DNA of 19,483 nucleotides from the NCBI GenBank assembly GCA_000961805.1, contig LADV01000046.1:1-19483 (forward strand). Reading direction: 5' to 3'. Positions 14,383-19,483 of the stretch are shown here, piece after piece; positions within the stretch are counted from its first letter, which is position 1, and each line of letters opens with the position of its first letter. The position numbers and the translations under genes are program-made. Below the pieces are notes generated by a model. The model worked only from the letters and a program-made list of their open reading frames with translations, ran no database searches and had not been told where the DNA came from. Source of the stretch: Peptococcaceae bacterium BRH_c23. GTDB taxonomy: Bacteria > Bacillota_B > Desulfitobacteriia > Desulfitobacteriales > Desulfitobacteriaceae.

Positions 14383-15666
14383 TTAGCGACCGCTCAAAGC
14401 AGGAACAGGGTAGATAGCATCTTTTGCCTTCATATCTGCAGGACCGACTATGATTTGCTCCCCTTTAACCATTTGGATCGTTAAGGCTTTTAAGCCAATA
14501 TTATTATGGAACCAGTTGCCCTCTGTTGCGAATTTAATCGGCCCATAGAAGGTATTAACTTCTACTTGTTCAAGGGCTTTGGTTAACTCTTCCCTTTGCT
14601 GATCAGAAAGTGGTGGTTTTGCTCCGATCTTAGCCAAGGCAGCTGAAAAAGATTGACCCGTCGCTGAACATGCTGCTGCAGTATAGTCCGGAATGGCATT
14701 ATATTTTGCTTGGTAGAGTTTCACATATTCCTGAGCAGTTCCGTATAGGTCGTCTTTTAATTGTAGATCAGGCGTCCATACTGCCGCGCCATATACATAG
14801 TCCGCATCTTTGCCAAGGTTCTTGGTGAAGTCTGGGTTTGTAATCCCATAATGCATGACAAATGCCTTCGGCATAAACCCTAGAGATTTGGATCCTTTGA
14901 TAATTTCCATATGTTCTGCTTCATGGCCACCTACTGCCAGCACGTCTGGGTTCAGTTGTTTGATTGCGCTGATTAACGGAGTAAAGTCCGTTCCGGCAGG
15001 CACAACATCATACTTAAGAACTTTCATACCATTTTTCTCGGCAGCAGCTTTAAATGATTCAGCAACTGCTTTGGAGAAGGCATCATTTACGCCGATGATA
15101 GCGATTGTTTTGGGCGGATCTGCTAATTTAGATAATGTCTCCAAAGGAGAACTTGCCGTCAAGTCAGCAGCCGGAACAGAACCAAAGGTATAGGCAAATT
15201 TCTGTGTCCAAATAGATGGGGATTCGGCAGACCCAGTGATCATAGGGACTTTGTATTTATCGAGAATTGGGGCTACAGCTTTGGTTACACCACTGGTATA
15301 CGGTCCGAGAATGAAATCAACCTTTTCGGAAGTAATCATTCGTTCCACAGCGTTGGCTCCTGCAGCAGGATCGCTTTGGTCATCCGCGTAGACAAGCTTA
15401 ACCTGATAACTTTTATCTCCGACCTTAATACCACCTTTTTTGTTCACAGTATCTTCCCAAAGATCGTAACCATATTTAGTGATATTTCCACCGATGACCT
15501 CAGCACCCGACAAAGATGTAATGACACCGACTTTGTAATAGTCTCTTGCCTCAGTACTCGCACTGGTACCTGCTGTACCAGTACTACCACAACCGGCCAA
15601 AGATACCAATAAACTAGAAATCATCGCCAATCCCAAGACACGCTTAATTGTGACCTTTTTGAACAT
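14383..15666 (-). CDS. ABC transporter substrate-binding lipoprotein (LivJ/K-type)
   Basis: A 427-residue type I periplasmic-binding-fold protein, anchored outside the membrane. It has a lipoprotein signal peptide with lipobox LAGC and Cys26 as the lipidated residue, followed by a Gly/Ser/Thr-rich linker. The mature domain begins YKVGVITSLSGAEVIGG, includes LVYADDQSDPAAGANAVERMI and later ILGPYTSG, and ends with TFYGPIKFATEGNW, all typical of amino-acid/amide-binding ABC receptors. The ATG at 15666 follows GAGGAGG with 9-base spacing. It heads the transporter genes. Ligands of this family range from branched-chain amino acids to amides, urea and aromatic acids, so the substrate is open. The 207 bases upstream hold only a weak AAGGC/GCCTT hairpin near 15800-15825 and no clear promoter. 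Confidence 0.93.
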   Translation of the reverse strand: MFKKVTIKRVLGLAMISSLLVSLAGCGSTGTAGTSASTEARDYYKVGVITSLSGAEVIGGNITKYGYDLWEDTVNKKGGIKVGDKSYQVKLVYADDQSDPAAGANAVERMITSEKVDFILGPYTSGVTKAVAPILDKYKVPMITGSAESPSIWTQKFAYTFGSVPAADLTASSPLETLSKLADPPKTIAIIGVNDAFSKAVAESFKAAAEKNGMKVLKYDVVPAGTDFTPLISAIKQLNPDVLAVGGHEAEHMEIIKGSKSLGFMPKAFVMHYGITNPDFTKNLGKDADYVYGAAVWTPDLQLKDDLYGTAQEYVKLYQAKYNAIPDYTAAACSATGQSFSAALAKIGAKPPLSDQQREELTKALEQVEVNTFYGPIKFATEGNWFHNNIGLKALTIQMVKGEQIIVGPADMKAKDAIYPVPALSGR

Positions 15667-15873
15667 AGATTTTTTCCTCCTCTATTATCTATAATAGTAG
15701 CAACTCAGCGTGATTACGCTTTAAATCCTCCCTATATGGATTACTACATCACCCCTTTCCTGTTTTCCAAAACTACTTATATATAAACCAAGGTAATTTT
15801 ATTAAAAGGCTTAAAAACTGCCTTAGTTAGCTAGAAGAATGGTCGATTATTAGTTTAAATATCTAAGTTCATC

Positions 15874-17604
15874 TTATTGCAAATGAACATTCTCTTTGAA
15901 AATACCGTACCTGTGCATTTTCCGAACAATCGTCGATTGATTAACTTCTAAAGCATCTGCCATTTTATAAGTATTTTGGAATTTGATTAATGCTTTATTT
16001 AGTAATTGCCGTTCTAATTCGTCAGTGGCACTTTTCAAAGGACAAATGTCCAATACGAAAACTTTTGCTGAAGTACCATCCCCATGTAATATATAATCCG
16101 GCAAATGCATCGGTAAAACTTCCAAAGCATCAACGGTCACTACAACTCTCTCGACTAAATTCTCTAATTCTCGTACGTTACCGGGCCAATTGTAATTTAT
16201 CAAGAGCTCCATCGTCTCCGGAGCCATTTTTTTATAAATCTCATATTTTTCTCGAAGCCCTTCTAAAAAATGCTCAACCAGGACTGGGATATCCTCTTTT
16301 CTGTGCCGCAAAGGTGGTACAACTAGGGGTACGACATTTAATCGGTAATAGAGATCTTCTCTAAACTTTCGTTCTTTAACCAGTCGAGGTATGTTGCGAT
16401 TTGTCGCAGCCAGAATCCTGGCATTAATATCAATGTAGTCATTTCCTCCTACTCGCCTTAACCTTTTTTCTTGGATAACCTGCAATAACTTCACTTGAAG
16501 ATTAAGTGGTAATTCGCTGATTTCATCCAAGAATATCGTTCCAGTACCGGCCATTTCAAAGAGTCCTTTCTTCCCTTCTTTTTTGGCCCCTGTAAAGGAC
16601 CCCCCTTCATACCCAAATAATTCTGACTCCATTAAGTTCTCAGGGATTGCGCCGCAGTTAATGGTTATGAACGGATATTCACTTCGCTTACTTAATTGAT
16701 GAATCTTTAACGCAACAACACCTTTACCTACACCGGACTCTCCTTCGATCAGCACCGTAGAATCTACACCTGCCACCTTGCCGGCTAGTATTAAGATCTG
16801 CTGCATTATTGCGCTTTTGCTGATAATTTCTGATGCATCTAAACGCTCTTTTTGCAACTTCACAATTTCAGTTCGATAGTTATCCATCAACTTTTCAGTA
16901 TCTTCCAAGCGCTGGCGTAAGTTACTTAATTCGGTTATGTCTCTAGAATTCGTAACTACTCGAATGATCTGGCCTTTTTCATCAAAAACAGGATTGGCAG
17001 TTACGATGATTTTTTTCCCACTCTTGGTTGATTGTATCAACGTAGATCGTTTTTTTGTTCTCAGAACTTGAGGGGTAATACTGGGCGAAAACAGTCCTAA
17101 TTCTTCCAATTTGGTTACATGTTTGCCGATAATTTCTTCCGCTTTCATTCCGTAAAAACGTTCACCCGCTTTATTTACCCTCAGGGTGACGCCCTCTCCG
17201 TCCGTAACGAAAATTTCGTCATAAGAAGAATTAAAAATGGCCTCCAATTCCTTATTAAGTTCTTTAGTAACTTCTAATTCTTGGACTACAGCATCAAGAT
17301 CGGTGATGTCTTGAAAGGATGTGACGACTCCGGTAATTCTAGTTCCTTCGAAAATCGGTTTATGGTTAGAAAGTATAACTCTTCCTCCAATGTCAACTTT
17401 ATTATTGACAACAGGAATTCCCGTTTCCAACACCTCATACATGGCAGAATCCGGAAGCACTTCTCTGGCCATTTCCCCTACAACATCGCCATTAATCCCC
17501 AGCAACTCTTTAGCGGCCTTGTTGCATCCTACTATGTATCCATTAGAATCGACCATCAGCACTCCATGATATATCTCTTGAAATCCTGCTTCAAACTGCA
17601 CCAA
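15874..17604 (-). CDS. Sigma-54-dependent transcriptional activator (PAS-PAS-AAA+-HTH), GSFTGA variant
   Basis: A 576-residue enhancer-binding protein. PAS 1 lies at about residues 5-105 and PAS 2 at about 120-225; PAS 2 is clearly homologous to the PAS of the activator at 6738-8507. A coiled coil lies at about 226-255. The AAA+ domain has Walker A GESGVGKG (288-295), Walker B GTIFLDEISE (355-364), REDLYYRLN and WPGNVREL. The sigma-54 contact loop reads GSFTGA (335-340) instead of GAFTGA. The helix-turn-helix is at about 548-567 (MADALEVNQSTIVRKMHRYG). The start is GTG 17604 or the adjacent TTG 17607, both behind GGAGG. It has its own sigma-54 promoter about 30 bases upstream, so it is probably autoactivated. 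It likely controls the downstream transporter/AOR genes and the divergent aminotransferase gene. The effector is unknown. Confidence 0.93.
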   Translation of the reverse strand: MVQFEAGFQEIYHGVLMVDSNGYIVGCNKAAKELLGINGDVVGEMAREVLPDSAMYEVLETGIPVVNNKVDIGGRVILSNHKPIFEGTRITGVVTSFQDITDLDAVVQELEVTKELNKELEAIFNSSYDEIFVTDGEGVTLRVNKAGERFYGMKAEEIIGKHVTKLEELGLFSPSITPQVLRTKKRSTLIQSTKSGKKIIVTANPVFDEKGQIIRVVTNSRDITELSNLRQRLEDTEKLMDNYRTEIVKLQKERLDASEIISKSAIMQQILILAGKVAGVDSTVLIEGESGVGKGVVALKIHQLSKRSEYPFITINCGAIPENLMESELFGYEGGSFTGAKKEGKKGLFEMAGTGTIFLDEISELPLNLQVKLLQVIQEKRLRRVGGNDYIDINARILAATNRNIPRLVKERKFREDLYYRLNVVPLVVPPLRHRKEDIPVLVEHFLEGLREKYEIYKKMAPETMELLINYNWPGNVRELENLVERVVVTVDALEVLPMHLPDYILHGDGTSAKVFVLDICPLKSATDELERQLLNKALIKFQNTYKMADALEVNQSTIVRKMHRYGIFKENVHLQ

Positions 17605-17634
17605 TTCAACACCTCCGGTCCGTTATATAACACT

Positions 17635-17650
17635 TGCAACTTGTGTGCCA
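17635..17650 (-). promoter_or_regulatory. Sigma-54 promoter of the PAS-PAS activator gene/operon
   Basis: Minus strand TGGCACACAAGTTGCA is a perfect TGGCACRNNNNTTGCW match with the correct 10-base GG-to-GC spacing. Transcription should begin near 17624, about 20 bases before the activator's start codon. If it reads through the 207-base gap after the activator gene, it would also express the transporter and AOR genes. Confidence 0.85.
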
Positions 17651-17731
17651 AATTTACAAGATTGCAATATAGCTACTATTTGTCTGTTTTATGGGAAAAT
17701 TCAGTTTTTTAAAAATAAACAAAATGCATTC

Positions 17732-17752
17732 TTGCATTAATATTTAATGTAA
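17732..17752. promoter_or_regulatory. Inverted repeat 1, candidate activator site
   Basis: TTGCATTAA, 3 bases, TTAATGTAA: 9-bp arms with one mismatch. It lies 82-102 bp upstream of the minus-strand sigma-54 promoter. It is the first of three inverted repeats sharing the GCATTA/TAATGC core in the 635-bp divergent region 17605-18239, which is otherwise AT-rich and shows no gene. Confidence 0.5.
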
Positions 17753-17832
17753 TTCAGGGATCATTATTGCATAGTTGTTAAATTAGTGAGGAATTAATGA
17801 GGAATTGAATCAAATGCATAATCACATTGTAT

Positions 17833-17850
17833 TAATGCCTATGCGCATTA
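17833..17850. promoter_or_regulatory. Inverted repeat 2, candidate activator site
   Basis: TAATGC, 6 bases, GCATTA: perfect 6-bp arms, enclosing the palindrome ATGCGCAT. Same core as the repeats at 17732 and 18040, midway between the two divergent sigma-54 promoters. Confidence 0.4.
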
Positions 17851-18039
17851 TTCTGAGAAGAAATTAAAAGAATTTCCTTAAAGTAAATTTAATTAATTAT
17901 AGGCTAATCTATAGTTCGTTTTTTAGCAATAAATTAAATTGTCGAATTTACAGCAAATGTTGTCTTATATGGATTAATTTATCTTTATTTTACCCATTAT
18001 ACTGTATTATAGCTTTTGCATACCCTAATAGAATTCCTG

Positions 18040-18060
18040 ATTGCATTTTTATAATGCAAT
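18040..18060. promoter_or_regulatory. Inverted repeat 3, candidate activator site
   Basis: ATTGCATT, 5 bases, AATGCAAT: perfect 8-bp arms. It lies 130-150 bp upstream of the plus-strand sigma-54 promoter, a normal enhancer distance. Confidence 0.5.
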
Positions 18061-18189
18061 TAGGATATTGCTTAGCGATTATAGCTATAGCGTTTACTAG
18101 ATAATTGAATACATAATACACATGCAAATCTGCAGAGTGTGTTGCTTTAATATTAGTTTTATCTTGAAAATCTGTATAAAGTGCAAGAG

Positions 18190-18205
18190 TGGCACGGACT
18201 TTGCA
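18190..18205 (+). promoter_or_regulatory. Sigma-54 promoter of the aminotransferase gene
   Basis: TGGCACGGACTTTGCA is a perfect match to the -24/-12 consensus with 10 bases between GG and GC. Transcription should begin near 18217, about 23 bases before the start codon at 18240. Confidence 0.88.
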
Positions 18206-18239
18206 ATGTTAAACATTTACGTAATGAAAAGGAAAGAGG

Positions 18240-19483
18240 ATGGTAATGGTGACTGTTTACACCGAAGATCAAATAGCACAAATGAAAAAAGATGACATGA
18301 GATACTTTTTGCATCCAACAAGTTCGATAGCCGACATGGAATCATGGGGTGGACCTAAGATTATTGCTGAAGGCGATGGAATTCGGGTTAAAAGTGTTGA
18401 GGGTAAGACCTATATAGACTGTGGAGCGGGTCTGTGGTTAAACAATGTAGGATATGGCCGAACGGTATTGGCCGAGGTTGCCAAAAACCAAATGGAAACG
18501 TTGTCTTTCTTTCAAACCTTCAATGGCTATTCTCATCCATCAGCCATTGAGGTGGCAAAAAAAGTAGCTACAATGATCCCCATGGATAATCCCAGGATCT
18601 TTTTTACTAGTGGGGGTTCAGAGTCTAATGATACGGCCTACAAACTGGCCCGGATCTTTTGGTACTTGCAAGGGAAGCCTAACAAGAATCACATCATTGC
18701 AAGGACTAAAGCCTATCACGGGGTTTCTTATGGGGCAGTAAGCGCGACAAGTTTACCTGGTTTTTGGGATGGATTCAGACCCTTAGTCCCATCATTCCAT
18801 CACATTGAGCATCCTCATTGTTACTTCTGTCCCTGGGGAAAAGAACACGGTCTTTGTGATCTTGAATGCGCAGGAGCGCTTGAGGAAAAAATACTCGAAC
18901 TCGGCCAGGACAATGTTGCGGCCTTTACGGCCGAACCGGTCATCGGAACCGGAGGTGCAATCGTTCCGCCAGACGGCTATTATCAACGAGTACGGGAAAT
19001 TTGCGATAAATATGACGTCTTATTTATCGCGGATGAGGTGATTACGGGCTTTGGTCGGACAGGTAAGATGTTTGGCATGCTGCATTGGGGAGTAAAACCC
19101 GATATTATGATGATGGCGAAAGGAATTACCAGCGGATACATTCCTATGGGAGCTGTCGGGATCTCAGAGAGAGTCTATACACCGATCAGAAACCACGGCA
19201 TCTTTATGCATGGGTATACCTACAGTGGTCATCCAGTAGCCTGTGCAGTTGCCTTAAAGAATATCGAAATCATTGAACAAGAAAACCTCGTAGCCAATGC
19301 CCACGAGAAAGGCGAACTATTACGTTCACTCATCCGTGACTTGAGGTTACCCTGTATTGGTGAAGTTAGGGGCCTAGGACTGATGAATGCCGTCCAGCTC
19401 GTTCAAAATGCTGAAAACAGGACCAAATTTAACTCTGCCCTAGGATTTGCCAAGCGTGTGTCTGCTATTGCTTGGGAAAACGG
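18240..19483 (+). CDS. Class III (omega) aminotransferase, C-terminus cut by window edge
   Basis: About 414 residues of a PLP-dependent fold-type I class III aminotransferase, open at the right edge. Typical members are about 440-460 residues. Visible features are GPKIIAEGDGI near the N-terminus, AGLWLNNVGYGR, the cofactor phosphate-binding SGGSES (124-129), YHGVSYGA, AEPVIGTGG, IADEVITGFGRTG (Asp265 binding the PLP ring nitrogen) and AKGITSGYIPMG with the Schiff-base Lys294. A cysteine pattern CYFC...C...C (194, 197, 206, 210) lies mid-protein, as in some omega-amino-acid:pyruvate enzymes. Relatives convert taurine, beta-alanine, GABA, putrescine or similar amines to aldehydes, usually with pyruvate or 2-oxoglutarate as acceptor; the donor here is not determined. 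ATG 18240 (AAGGA 6 bases upstream) or ATG 18246 (GAGG 6 bases upstream) could start it. Confidence 0.92.
   Translation, partial: MVMVTVYTEDQIAQMKKDDMRYFLHPTSSIADMESWGGPKIIAEGDGIRVKSVEGKTYIDCGAGLWLNNVGYGRTVLAEVAKNQMETLSFFQTFNGYSHPSAIEVAKKVATMIPMDNPRIFFTSGGSESNDTAYKLARIFWYLQGKPNKNHIIARTKAYHGVSYGAVSATSLPGFWDGFRPLVPSFHHIEHPHCYFCPWGKEHGLCDLECAGALEEKILELGQDNVAAFTAEPVIGTGGAIVPPDGYYQRVREICDKYDVLFIADEVITGFGRTGKMFGMLHWGVKPDIMMMAKGITSGYIPMGAVGISERVYTPIRNHGIFMHGYTYSGHPVACAVALKNIEIIEQENLVANAHEKGELLRSLIRDLRLPCIGEVRGLGLMNAVQLVQNAENRTKFNSALGFAKRVSAIAWEN

Noticed and set aside
15800..15825. Hairpin AAGGC/GCCTT as a terminator after the PAS-PAS activator gene
   Set aside because: Only a 5-bp stem with a 9-base loop and an interrupted T stretch. 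Too weak to claim that it separates the activator from the transporter genes.
17281..17712. Plus-strand 143-residue ORF opposite the PAS-PAS activator start
   Set aside because: It is antisense to a well-supported gene, shows no family features, and covers the minus-strand sigma-54 promoter.
18792..19276. Short ORFs on both strands within the right-edge region
   Set aside because: They overlap the class III aminotransferase frame, which carries all expected catalytic motifs.

Overview
The window comes from a low-to-moderate GC anaerobic Firmicute that decodes UAG as pyrrolysine (Pyl). A Desulfosporosinus/Desulfitobacterium-like Peptococcaceae is the best guess. The evidence is two methylamine methyltransferase genes, each interrupted by one in-frame TAG at the family's Pyl position, strong AGGAGG ribosome binding sites, and sigma-54/AAA+ regulation of catabolic genes. 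The genus is inferred from gene content only. No pyl genes lie in the window.

Right to left on the minus strand, 6272-1 is a six-gene methylamine operon: mtbB (dimethylamine methyltransferase, Pyl), a corrinoid protein, mttB (trimethylamine methyltransferase, Pyl), a second corrinoid protein, and two tandem MttB-superfamily genes without Pyl. The first of these two is frameshifted by a perfect 26-bp tandem duplication; the second runs off the left edge. A consensus sigma-54 promoter (6361-6377) and a perfect 16-bp-arm inverted repeat (6517-6555) precede the operon. Next upstream is a sigma-54 activator (6738-8507) with an N-terminal CBS-like region and a PAS domain. Its leader carries a possible sigma-A promoter, a short ORF and a terminator-like hairpin. 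Methyl groups from amines would pass to the corrinoid proteins and then to an acceptor methyltransferase encoded elsewhere.

The second module, 8791-17604, is also on the minus strand. It reads, in transcription order: a PAS-PAS-AAA+ sigma-54 activator, a branched-chain-amino-acid-type ABC transporter (binding lipoprotein, LivH, LivM, LivG, LivF), a TIGR04076-like small protein, and a tungsten/molybdopterin aldehyde:ferredoxin oxidoreductase. The activator gene has its own perfect sigma-54 promoter (17635-17650). Divergently, a second perfect sigma-54 promoter (18190-18205) drives a class III aminotransferase that runs off the right edge. The 635-bp space between them holds three inverted repeats built on a GCATTA half-site, which are candidate enhancer sites.

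The module can be read as uptake of an amino compound, transamination to an aldehyde, and ferredoxin-linked oxidation of the aldehyde to an acid. The most unusual observations are the two tandem duplications inside methyltransferase genes (one in frame in mtbB, with only synonymous differences between copies), the autoregulated divergent sigma-54 module, and a livH gene ending in TAG in frame with livM in an amber-decoding organism.
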